A stretch of DNA of 64,000 nucleotides from NCBI RefSeq assembly GCF_022844445.1, contig NZ_JALHLS010000011.1, positions 1 through 64,000 of the forward strand, given 5' to 3'. The translations under genes and the position numbers were made by a program. The stretch comes from Hyphomonas sp. (GTDB lineage: Bacteria > Pseudomonadota > Alphaproteobacteria > Caulobacterales > Hyphomonadaceae). This document shows, piece after piece, positions 8,932-16,480 of this stretch; within the stretch, counting starts at the first letter, position 1; each line of letters begins with the position of its first letter. The notes below the pieces were generated by a model, which saw only the letters and a program-made list of their open reading frames with translations, searched no databases and was not told where the DNA came from.

Positions 8932-11900
8932 CATCCACAAAGAAGTCAGCTTCGAGCGTGAGGTCTGCGAACACCTCAAAGCTCATGGCTGGCTTCATGT
9001 GGAGGGCGATGCTGGGCTTTACGACCGTGGCCTTGCACTGCTGCCTTCCGATGTTGTTGCGTGGGTGCAAGCCTCGCAGCCCAAGGCGTGGGACGCGCTG
9101 TTCAAAAGTCATGGCGCGGCAGCACAGTCCACGATGTGCGACCGTATCCGCAAGCAGCTGGATGCCAGGGGAATGCTGGACATGCTTCGGCACGGTGTCG
9201 AAATGATCGGCCTGAAGCAACCCTTGGCGCTGGCGCAGTTCAAGCCAGCGCTTGCCATGAACCCTGACTTGATGGCGCGGTATGCGGCGAACCGGCTGCG
9301 GATCGTTCGGCAGGTGAAGTACTCGCAATCGAGTGAGAACTGCATCGATCTTGTCCTCTTCCTCAACGGGCTTCCGGTTGCAACCGTCGAATTCAAGACC
9401 GACTTCACGCAGACAGTGGGAGACGCCATTGACCAGTACCGTGAAGACCGCTTACCCCGCTCGAAGACCGGAGCCGTTGAACCGCTGCTGAACTTCCCCT
9501 CTGGTGCGCTCGTCCACTTTGCGGTGAGCAACAGCGAAGTCCACATGGCCACCAAGCTGGAGGGCAGGGCAACGACTTTCCTGCCGTTCAACCGGGGCGA
9601 TGACGGCGGCAAGGGCAATCCGCCGAACCCAAAGGGCCACCCCACGGCTTATCTGTGGGAGGAGGTCTGGCAGCGGGACAGCTGGTTGGAGCTGCTGGGG
9701 CGCTATGTGGTTGCCCAGCGGGACAAGAAGAAGCAGATCGAGAAGCTCATCTTCCCCCGCTACCACCAGCTCGATGCCACGCGGAAGCTGCAAGCGGCGG
9801 TGCTGAAGGAGGGGCCGGGTGGCAAGTACCTGATCCAGCACTCGGCGGGTTCGGGCAAGACCAACTCCATCGCATGGTCTGCCCACTTCCTCAGCGAGAT
9901 GCATGACGCCGCCAACGCCAAGCTCTTCGACAGCGTGATCGTCGTCTCCGACCGCAACGTGATCGACAGCCAGCTTCAGGAGGCGTTGTTCGACTTCCAG
10001 CGCATCACCGGCGTGGTTGCCACCATCAAGAACGAGGGCGACAGCAAGAGCGGGCTGCTGGCCAAGGCGCTGTCAGACGGCAAGAAGATCATTGTCTGCA
10101 CCATCCAGACCTTCCCCTTCGCTTTGACCGCCGTGCAGGAGCTGGCAGCAACGCAGGGTAAGCGCTTCGCTGTGATCGCCGACGAGGCACACAGCTCCCA
10201 GACGGGCGAGGCCGCGTCCAAACTGAAGCAGGTACTCTCCGCCGAGGAATTGAAGGCGCTGGAGGACGGTGGCGAGGTGAGTGCCGAGGACATTCTTGCC
10301 GCCCAGATGTCAGCCCGCGTGAAGGAGCAGGGCATCACGTACGTTGCCTTCACCGCCACGCCCAAGGCGAAGACGCTGGAGCTGTTTGGCCGACGTCCGA
10401 GACCCGAGGAGCCAGCAGGGCCGACGAACCTGCCAGCGCCCTTCCATGTCTACTCCATGCGGCAAGCCATCGAGGAGGGCTTCATCCTCGACGTGCTGAA
10501 GAACTACACGCCCTACAAGCTGGCCTTCCGGCTGGCAAGTGGTGGTGAGGAGTGGGATGAGACGGAGGTCGAGCGCTCCGCCGCCATGAAGGGGATAATG
10601 CGGTGGGTGAAGCTGCACCCCTACAACATCTCCCAGAAGGTCCAGATCGTGGTGGAGCATTACCGCGACATGGTAGCCCCGCTGCTGAGCGGCAAGGCCA
10701 AGGCCATGGTGGTGGTCTCCAGCCGCGTGGAGGCAGTGCGCTGGAAGCTGGCAATAGACAGCTACATCAAGGGCAGGGGCTACCGCATCGGGACGCTGGT
10801 GGCCTTCTCAGGCGAGGTGAACGACAAGGAGAGCGGCGAGGGTCCGTTCACGGAAGCCAGCAAGGTGCTGAACCCAGACCTCAAGGGCGTGGACATCCGC
10901 GAGGCGTTCAAGTCGCCCGACTATCACATCCTTCTCGTCGCCAACAAGTTCCAGACCGGCTTCGACCAACCGCTGCTCTGCGGCATGTACGTGGACCGTC
11001 GGCTTGCTGGCATTCAGGCGGTGCAGACGCTCTCCCGCCTCAACCGCGCCTATCCCGGCAAGGAAGACACCTTCGTAGTGGACTTCGTGAACAGCGCCGA
11101 GGAGGTGCTGGAGGCGTTCAAGACCTACTACCGCACGGCTGAACTGTCGTCCGTCACCGATCCCAACATCGTGTTCAACCTCCGTGCCAAGCTCGATGCT
11201 TCCGGCCACTATGACAGCTTCGAGGTTGACCGCGTTGTGAAGGTCGAGCTGAACCCGAAGTCGAAGCAGGGCGATCTCATCGCGGCTCTCACTCCGGTGG
11301 CTGACCGGCTGCTGAAGCAGTACAAGGCCGCCCAGGACGCGCTCACCATCGCGCGGGCGAAGGAGGATAAAGACGGCGTGAAGGCTGCACAGGCGAGCAT
11401 CGACGCGCTGCTGCTCTTCAGGAACGACATCGGTGCCTTCCAGCGCATGTACGTATTCCTCTCGCAAATCTTCGACTACGGCAACACCGACATCGAGAAG
11501 CGCCACATCTTCTTCAAGCGCCTCCTGCCGCTGCTGGAGTTCGGCCGCGAGCGCGAGGGCATCGACCTCTCGAAGGTAACGCTCACCCACCATGCGTTGA
11601 AGGATCAGGGCAAGCGGCAGTTGCCGTTGGTCGAGGGTGAGAGTCCCAAGCTCGAAGGCATGTCAGAGACCGGCAGCGGTGGAGTCTATGACAAGGAGAA
11701 GGCGCTGCTTGGCGAGATCATCTCGCGGGTGAACGAACTGTTCGACGGTGGTGAACTGACCGAAGGTGACAAGCTCAGCTACGTGACCAGCGCCATCAGG
11801 GGCAAGATGATGGAAAACAACACGCTCCGCCAGCAAGCCGCCAGCAACACCAAGGAGCAGTTCGCTCAGTCACCCGACCTCAACACTGCGTTGATCAACG

Positions 11901-12046
11901 CCATCATCGACGCCTACGCCGCACATGAGAACATGAGCAAGCAGGCGCTGAACTCGGAGAAGATCAGGCAGGGGCTGAAGGACGTGCTGCTTGGCCCGGC
12001 ACAGCTTTATGAGGCACTTCGAGGCGCGGCTGCTCCTCCAGCGTAA
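8915..12046 (+). CDS. hsdR: Type I restriction endonuclease subunit HsdR
   Basis: HsdR is the ATP-dependent translocase and nuclease subunit of the R2M2S1 restriction complex. At 1043 residues it has the standard length. An N-terminal PD-(D/E)xK nuclease is marked by CIDLVLF and VEFKTD near residues 143-160. Walker A SAGSGKT is near residue 311 and the DEAH motif DEAHSSQTGE near 422, followed by FTATPK. The second RecA domain contains the Q-x2-SRLNR-type motif VI (QTLSRLNR). A helical C-terminal domain ends the protein. All catalytic motifs appear intact, so the system is probably active. The ATG overlaps the preceding gene. Confidence 0.96.
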   Translation: MNLPNNIHKEVSFEREVCEHLKAHGWLHVEGDAGLYDRGLALLPSDVVAWVQASQPKAWDALFKSHGAAAQSTMCDRIRKQLDARGMLDMLRHGVEMIGLKQPLALAQFKPALAMNPDLMARYAANRLRIVRQVKYSQSSENCIDLVLFLNGLPVATVEFKTDFTQTVGDAIDQYREDRLPRSKTGAVEPLLNFPSGALVHFAVSNSEVHMATKLEGRATTFLPFNRGDDGGKGNPPNPKGHPTAYLWEEVWQRDSWLELLGRYVVAQRDKKKQIEKLIFPRYHQLDATRKLQAAVLKEGPGGKYLIQHSAGSGKTNSIAWSAHFLSEMHDAANAKLFDSVIVVSDRNVIDSQLQEALFDFQRITGVVATIKNEGDSKSGLLAKALSDGKKIIVCTIQTFPFALTAVQELAATQGKRFAVIADEAHSSQTGEAASKLKQVLSAEELKALEDGGEVSAEDILAAQMSARVKEQGITYVAFTATPKAKTLELFGRRPRPEEPAGPTNLPAPFHVYSMRQAIEEGFILDVLKNYTPYKLAFRLASGGEEWDETEVERSAAMKGIMRWVKLHPYNISQKVQIVVEHYRDMVAPLLSGKAKAMVVVSSRVEAVRWKLAIDSYIKGRGYRIGTLVAFSGEVNDKESGEGPFTEASKVLNPDLKGVDIREAFKSPDYHILLVANKFQTGFDQPLLCGMYVDRRLAGIQAVQTLSRLNRAYPGKEDTFVVDFVNSAEEVLEAFKTYYRTAELSSVTDPNIVFNLRAKLDASGHYDSFEVDRVVKVELNPKSKQGDLIAALTPVADRLLKQYKAAQDALTIARAKEDKDGVKAAQASIDALLLFRNDIGAFQRMYVFLSQIFDYGNTDIEKRHIFFKRLLPLLEFGREREGIDLSKVTLTHHALKDQGKRQLPLVEGESPKLEGMSETGSGGVYDKEKALLGEIISRVNELFDGGELTEGDKLSYVTSAIRGKMMENNTLRQQAASNTKEQFAQSPDLNTALINAIIDAYAAHENMSKQALNSEKIRQGLKDVLLGPAQLYEALRGAAAPPA

Positions 12047-12145
12047 AAAATTAGCAAAACTGTGAAGCGTCACTCGACTCAAGGTTAGTTGGCTTTCACC
12101 CCCTGCCGGGCATCTATCACGTGAGGCATAGAGAGGGATAGGCGA

Positions 12146-12430
12146 GTGTCGAGCGCATTGGCTTCGAAGACCACACTGATGATTGTGATGATCTTGGCCT
12201 GGGCAGGGCAGACTGCACTTGGGGGGTTCGTTGGGGGAATGCTTGTCTCATCTCTCTTGCACGGACTTCAACTCCATTTCGACCTGCTGCACAAGCCAGT
12301 GGGCTTGAACAGGTTGATTATGTTGGCGTCGATCATGCTCATGACGGTGGTTTCCGGTGTCCTCCTCTTTGGGCGCAGGGTCGCTGAGTATCGTGAACAC
12401 TTGGAGCAAATCAGGAAGGATCGTGTGTAA
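12146..12430 (+). CDS. Small membrane protein, unknown
   Basis: A predicted 94-residue protein starting at GTG 12146, preceded by AGAGGGA. Two hydrophobic segments (roughly residues 10-32 and 51-70) are separated by a short charged loop with a His/Lys-rich stretch, and the tail is basic. No family is recognised. It lies between hsdR and the resolvase and is the last gene before the res-like region. The GTG start and short length make it a moderate call. Confidence 0.5.
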   Translation: MSSALASKTTLMIVMILAWAGQTALGGFVGGMLVSSLLHGLQLHFDLLHKPVGLNRLIMLASIMLMTVVSGVLLFGRRVAEYREHLEQIRKDRV

Positions 12431-12442
12431 ATCTTCTACGGT

Positions 12443-12558
12443 GTCTCACAGTGGCTTGCCCCCGTGAGACTTGCCAGATCGCGCCGAGAGAGTCTCACAA
12501 GAATGGGTCTTGACTTATGAGACTATGACTCCCATGATGTCTTAGAGTTCAGTGAGAC
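12443..12558. promoter_or_regulatory. res-like resolvase site (three inverted-repeat subsites)
   Basis: Inverted copies of gtctcac and gtgagac are arranged as subsite I 12443-12470 (28 bp, perfect 7-bp arms), subsite II 12492-12523 (32 bp, gtctcac and atgagac) and subsite III about 12539-12558 (gtcttag and gtgagac). The last ends 13 bp before the resolvase ATG. A second inverted pair, ctcccat at 12529-12535 and atgggag at 12559-12565, flanks subsite III. Lengths and order (28-bp subsite farthest from the gene) resemble Tn3/gamma-delta res. The site would also act as operator of the resolvase gene. Confidence 0.6.
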
Positions 12559-12571
12559 ATGGGAGAGTGAC

Positions 12572-13132
12572 ATGAAGATCGGATACGCGCGGACTTCCAC
12601 GATTGAGCAGGTGGCCGGGCTGGAGGCTCAGGAACGTGACCTCAAGGCTGCCGGGGTGGAGAAGGTCTTCGCCGAGCAGGTGTCCTCGGTCGCCCGGAGA
12701 GACAAGCTGGAGGCCGCACTCGACTACTGCCGCGAGGGCGACACCCTGATCGTCACCAAGCTGGATCGCCTTGCCCGGTCAGTGGCTGACCTCATCACCA
12801 TCACCCAGAGGCTTGAGAAGAAGGGCGTGACGCTCGTCATCCTCGCCATGAGCCTCGACACCTCGACACCCCACGGCAAGCTCATGCTCAACATTGTCGG
12901 AGCTATTGGCCAGTTCGAGCGCGAGTTGATGCTGGAGCGCCAGCGTGAGGGGATCGCCAAGGCCAAGGCCGAGGGCAAGTACAAGGGCCGGGCGCCAACA
13001 GCAATGGCCAAGGCCGAACAGGTCCAGACCCTCAAGGCGCAAGGCCGGTCCATCGCCGAGATTGTGGCCCAACTCGATGTCAGCCGGGCGAGCGTCTACA
13101 GGATCATCGGCAAGCCCTCGGGAGCCATGTGA
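12572..13132 (+). CDS. Serine resolvase/invertase family recombinase
   Basis: A small serine recombinase of 186 residues, the size of Tn3-type resolvases and Hin/Gin invertases. The catalytic N-terminal domain has YARTST (Arg7, Ser9) and TKLDRLARS. A long E-helix region (FERELMLERQREG) is followed by a C-terminal HTH (IAEIVAQLDVSRASVYRII). The ATG has GGGAGAG upstream. The res-like repeats immediately upstream suggest resolution of dimers of the excised island, or a relic of a plasmid or transposon. No partner transposase is in the island. Confidence 0.93.
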   Translation: MKIGYARTSTIEQVAGLEAQERDLKAAGVEKVFAEQVSSVARRDKLEAALDYCREGDTLIVTKLDRLARSVADLITITQRLEKKGVTLVILAMSLDTSTPHGKLMLNIVGAIGQFERELMLERQREGIAKAKAEGKYKGRAPTAMAKAEQVQTLKAQGRSIAEIVAQLDVSRASVYRIIGKPSGAM

Positions 13133-13521
13133 CGGGATAGGCTGTGCGCCATTCCTGAACACAAGATGTCGATTTGCAGAGCCTCTACACGCGTTTGGCG
13201 AGTGGCTGTAGGAGCCGTTTACAGACTCGCTGGCAGGCATCCTCAGGATGGGCCAGTCAGAGACCCCTCGGTCTGTCGAACGATGCCGTGGCCTCCCTGT
13301 GGGCTGCAAGGGCTGTCGATTTACCCCCCACCTACAGCGCAACCAACCGCTTTCGCCGGGCGAGTAACAGGCTGAAACCCTAAATCTACCAGATGTTGTG
13401 TCTGAGAATGCCCTGGCATCTCTCATTCCATCCTGTGTCTCTCCCCCTGCCAACTGAAAAGGCGGGTAGCGGCCTCGTGCGCCCACGTTAGACCTTTCCC
13501 TTCATATCAAGGATCAACCAC
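13133..13521. other. Intergenic region with two palindromic elements
   Basis: 389 bases with no convincing gene. A hairpin spans 13198-13230 (arms gcgagt and actcgc, then ctgta and tacag, nine-base loop) without a T-run. A near-perfect 23-bp palindrome lies at 13403-13425 (tgaga-atgcc-ct-ggcat-c-tctca); its outer arms resemble the gtctcac elements of the res-like region. Functions are unknown. The promoter of the following gene is expected at the right side. Confidence 0.45.
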
Positions 13522-14190
13522 ATGCCATCCACCTGCCTCATCGCGGGGTGCCGACGCGCGTCCAAGCGTCACTCGCCACTCTGCTCCACCCATCAGCAAA
13601 ACCAACGCCGCCACGGCCACGCTCTCCAGCGTCCGTTTACCAAGGGTGAACTCACCCGCGCCAAGACCCTTGTCCGCCAACTCATCGACAGCCGGTCGAA
13701 CGCCGAGGCTGTCTGGGCCAAGCTCATCGCCTCTCTTGAACAGGTGAGGACCGAGGCTCTTGCCGAGGTGCGGCAGATGGAAACCTCCGTCCACTTCCGA
13801 TGGAAGCTGGCGGCTGAGCGGGACATTGTCACGACCTGCCAAGAGGCTCAGGCCGAGGACATCATCCTCACGATGGTTGCTCTGGGCTACATGTCGTCAC
13901 TCGACGACCGCCGGTTCGAGACAGACACCGCTTGGTTCATGACGGCGGGGCGGAGGTTCCGGCTTCTCGCTCGGTCGAACTACACTGCAACGACCAACCC
14001 AACCACCGGCAAGCGCCACTGGACACCCACTGACGTCGCACCCAAGCGCCTGCAGCATCTGGGCGTTCGTTTGATGTCAGTGTTCGCACCACCGGGATTT
14101 GCCTTGAGGTCTGCAGAGGTCATCACTGCCCAGAAGCGTGGGGAAGCTCGGACGGCAGCGGCAAAGTTGATCACCGGGGACAAGCCATGA
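13522..14190 (+). CDS. Hypothetical protein with N-terminal Cys/His zinc motif
   Basis: A 222-residue protein of unrecognised family. The first 40 residues carry Cys5, Cys10, Cys21 and His24 followed by a basic stretch and HGH. This resembles the zinc-binding N-terminus of many phage HNH-associated proteins, but no HNH catalytic motif is seen. The rest is largely helical, ending in a basic region with many Ala and Arg. The stop overlaps the next ATG (ATGA), so the two are coupled. A DNA- or RNA-binding role is plausible but only inferred. Confidence 0.65.
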   Translation: MPSTCLIAGCRRASKRHSPLCSTHQQNQRRHGHALQRPFTKGELTRAKTLVRQLIDSRSNAEAVWAKLIASLEQVRTEALAEVRQMETSVHFRWKLAAERDIVTTCQEAQAEDIILTMVALGYMSSLDDRRFETDTAWFMTAGRRFRLLARSNYTATTNPTTGKRHWTPTDVAPKRLQHLGVRLMSVFAPPGFALRSAEVITAQKRGEARTAAAKLITGDKP

Positions 14191-14516
14191 CCGGAACCCT
14201 TGTGACCGACTTCCCCACAACCTCAAACCAGACCTACTTCCTTCGCCTCAACCGGCGGGGGCGCTGGGTGATCTGGATCGGGGGTCTTCCTCTTCGTGCC
14301 ACGTCGTTCCGGCTGTTGCGGGAGGCCAAAGCCGGTGCTGCCATCCTGCAGGATCGTTGGCCCGCTCCCATCGTCGTCGAGCGCAACGACAGCCGAGCCC
14401 GCAAGGCCCCGGTTTCCACCGATGTCACACCTGCCGCTAGCCCCTTGCCCCACCATAAAGGGGGCAACACCCCGAAAACCTCAAAGACTCCAATGCCTTA
14501 CAAACTCGCTCCTTAG
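14187..14516 (+). CDS. Hypothetical protein, 109 aa
   Basis: A small basic protein coupled to the preceding gene by an ATGA overlap. It has a beta-rich N-terminal half (TYFLRLNRRGRWVIWIGGLPL) and a Pro/Lys/Ser-rich tail that looks disordered. No family is recognised. Coupling and co-orientation with the P-loop ATPase gene 18 bases downstream suggest one operon of three or four genes. Confidence 0.55.
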   Translation: MTGTLVTDFPTTSNQTYFLRLNRRGRWVIWIGGLPLRATSFRLLREAKAGAAILQDRWPAPIVVERNDSRARKAPVSTDVTPAASPLPHHKGGNTPKTSKTPMPYKLAP

Positions 14517-14534
14517 AAGAGAGACCCCTTACAC

Positions 14535-15824
14535 ATGCTCAACACTGCTACCATTCCCGCTACCATTCCCGTTGTCACCATCATCGACCAACCCTGCGGC
14601 AGCGGGAAGACATCACGCCTGATCGCCACGTTCCGGCCCGACCGCCAGTACCTTGTGGTCGTTCCGCTTCTCACCGAGGTTGAACGGGTGCTTGCAGACG
14701 CCAAGGTACCATTCTCCCAGCCCTCCGAGGAGCAGGGGAACAAGTATTGCTCGATCCTCGACCTGCTGTCCGAAGGCAAGAACATCGTCACCACTCACGC
14801 TCTCTACACCGAACTTGCCACCGCCGCCGAACTCGGCCTCCTGCAGAACTATGACACCATCGTCGATGAGGTCCTTGACGTCGTTCACGATGCGGGTCTG
14901 AAATCCACTGTAAGCTGGCTGCGGGTTTACGTGGATTGCGGCTGGGCGACGGTCGATGGCGATGGTCGATGCTGGCCCACTGCCAAGTGGTCGGCAGAAG
15001 TGAACGAGGTGAAGGATACGCTCGACCCCCGGCTTTACGCGGCGGCCAAGGCTGGGTGTCTCTTCCTTGTGGATAACACGTTCCTGCTCTGGGCGTTGCC
15101 GCCAATCCTGTTCACGTCGGGACGGTCGATGACTGTCCTTACCTATCTTGCGGAAGGGTCCACGCTGCTTGCCTATCTGCGTAAGCGTGGCATTCCGTTC
15201 CGCCGCCAGTATGACGCCGCCAAGGACCTTGCCTTCCGGCTCAGGGCCAAGGACCTGATCACCGTCCGCACAATCTCCGCCTTGGAGAAGGACAACTGGT
15301 CGTACTCCGGGCAGACACTCGGTACAGGCCGGACGGCGAGGGTGGAACGGATCAGCGAGGCCCTATCGACCTTCCGCAAGCGGTCATTGAAGGGCGTGCC
15401 ACTGAACAACGTCATGGTGACGAGTGCCAAGTCCAACTGGTACGCCAAGGGTCACGATGCCAGCAGCCGCAAGCCCAAAGCGGCGGGTTTTGCCTCGCGG
15501 TCGAAGCTGTTCAAGGGAACGCACTGGGTGGCCAACACCACGCGCGGAACCAACAGCTACATCCACTGCACTCACGCGGTCTACCTGTGGGATCAGCACC
15601 CGAACGTCTTCATTCAGCGGTGGCTTGGTCTCGGCGGTTGCCGGGCATTTGCAGAGCGGTACGCCACCACGGAGTTGATCCAGTGGCTATACCGCACCCA
15701 AGTGCGCCGTGGTCTGCCGGTGACGGTCTACCTGCCATCGCCACGGATGAGGCGCTTGCTGAATGCCTGGCTGAACGCCGAGGACATTCTGCAGGAACGA
15801 GGCGGGCTGCAACTCGCCGCCTGA
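14535..15824 (+). CDS. P-loop ATPase/helicase-like protein of unknown function
   Basis: A 429-residue protein with a clear Walker A motif (QPCGSGKTS near residues 19-27) right after a short N-terminus. The segments YLVVVPLLTEVERV and IVTTHALYTEL resemble motifs Ia/Ib of DEAD-like helicases. A DEAD-box-like IVDEVLD near residue 110 occupies the Walker B position. The C-terminal half has a TSAKSNWYAKG stretch and a QRWLGLGGCRAFAERY stretch near 360 that could be motif V/VI equivalents, but classical motif VI arginines are not clear. It may be an SF2 relative of replication-origin-binding type. Partners and substrate are unknown. Confidence 0.65.
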   Translation: MLNTATIPATIPVVTIIDQPCGSGKTSRLIATFRPDRQYLVVVPLLTEVERVLADAKVPFSQPSEEQGNKYCSILDLLSEGKNIVTTHALYTELATAAELGLLQNYDTIVDEVLDVVHDAGLKSTVSWLRVYVDCGWATVDGDGRCWPTAKWSAEVNEVKDTLDPRLYAAAKAGCLFLVDNTFLLWALPPILFTSGRSMTVLTYLAEGSTLLAYLRKRGIPFRRQYDAAKDLAFRLRAKDLITVRTISALEKDNWSYSGQTLGTGRTARVERISEALSTFRKRSLKGVPLNNVMVTSAKSNWYAKGHDASSRKPKAAGFASRSKLFKGTHWVANTTRGTNSYIHCTHAVYLWDQHPNVFIQRWLGLGGCRAFAERYATTELIQWLYRTQVRRGLPVTVYLPSPRMRRLLNAWLNAEDILQERGGLQLAA

Positions 15825-15964
15825 CCGTCGTCACTACCGCTGACACACTTCACTACACACCACTGCCGCTCGACCTTTCGGGGCCGGGCGGTAACTCCGC
15901 AGGAACCTTCCTCAGGCTACCGTAGCATCAAAACCATTGTCTCCATCGAAGGGAGTGTCAGTCA

Positions 15965-16300
15965 ATGCGAAGAAGAGCAGTGATGTCGATATGCATCTGT
16001 TTGTATGTCATGTGTGGCGCCCCGAGCCTGTCTTGGGCGTACTGCTCTGAACCTTCCGCCCCCAGATACTCTGGACCAGAGAAGCCCGATGAACCATCAG
16101 CCCCATACTGCGTCAACGAGTACAGTAGAACTCACACATGCGACGACTATGAGATTGACGGCTACAACAACGACATTCGCCAATACAATGATGATGTAGA
16201 AGACTACAAGCGGGCGGTGGAAGACTTCGTTGCTGATCTGAGAAGGTACGTGGAGGAAGCGTCAGACTACGCACAGTGTGCAGTCAGGCAGCTGGAATGA
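15965..16300 (+). CDS. Small secreted coiled-coil protein, unknown
   Basis: A 111-residue protein with a signal peptide (basic start, hydrophobic core ICLYVMCGAPSLSWA, cleavage likely after AYC or SWA). The mature part is very acidic and Tyr/Asp-rich with four cysteines, then a predicted helix (NDDVEDYKRAVEDFVADLRR). AAGGGAG upstream supports the ATG at 15965. It is the last gene before attR. Similar small secreted proteins occur in many alphaproteobacteria without known function. Periplasmic location is inferred from the signal. Confidence 0.65.
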   Translation: MRRRAVMSICICLYVMCGAPSLSWAYCSEPSAPRYSGPEKPDEPSAPYCVNEYSRTHTCDDYEIDGYNNDIRQYNDDVEDYKRAVEDFVADLRRYVEEASDYAQCAVRQLE

Positions 16301-16333
16301 GCGCACTATTACTTGATGTCGATGCGCGACAAT

Positions 16334-16350
16334 GCTACATCACTGCTACT
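16334..16350. repeat. Right-end copy of gctacat arm-type repeat
   Basis: gctacat at 16334-16340 in the context tgctacatca, identical to the leftmost copy at attL, followed at 16345 by gctact. It lies about 60 bp inside attR, as expected for a second set of integrase arm sites. Confidence 0.45.
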
Positions 16351-16402
16351 CGGGCTGTTTATAACCCATTGAATAGTCGTGTTTTTTGATGCTTATGGCC
16401 TC

Positions 16403-16422
16403 CTCCCGTAGGGCGCGCCATT
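16403..16422. repeat. Right attachment-site repeat (attR core)
   Basis: An exact 20-bp copy of the tRNA-Glu 3' end found at 2800-2819, not part of a tRNA here. It marks the right end of the island; the distance between repeats is 13,603 bp. Confidence 0.92.
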
Positions 16423-16480
16423 TTTCAACCTATTCTCTGCACTTTGACGCTCAGTAGATAGTGCCGAGCACTGTCGAAAT

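Larger units (their letters stand above)
2800..16422. mobile_element. tRNA-Glu genomic island carrying a type I R-M system
   Basis: The unit is bounded by a 20-bp identical direct repeat, the left copy being the 3' end of tRNA-Glu. The tyrosine integrase begins about 100 bp inside the left end. Cargo in order: hsdM, hsdS, HEPN/zinc-ribbon gene, hsdR, a small membrane protein, a serine resolvase, a zinc-motif protein, a 109-aa protein, a P-loop ATPase and a secreted protein. All island genes lie on the plus strand. No conjugation or capsid genes are visible, so it is an integrative element mobilised by means not seen here, or a defence island. Confidence 0.9.
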
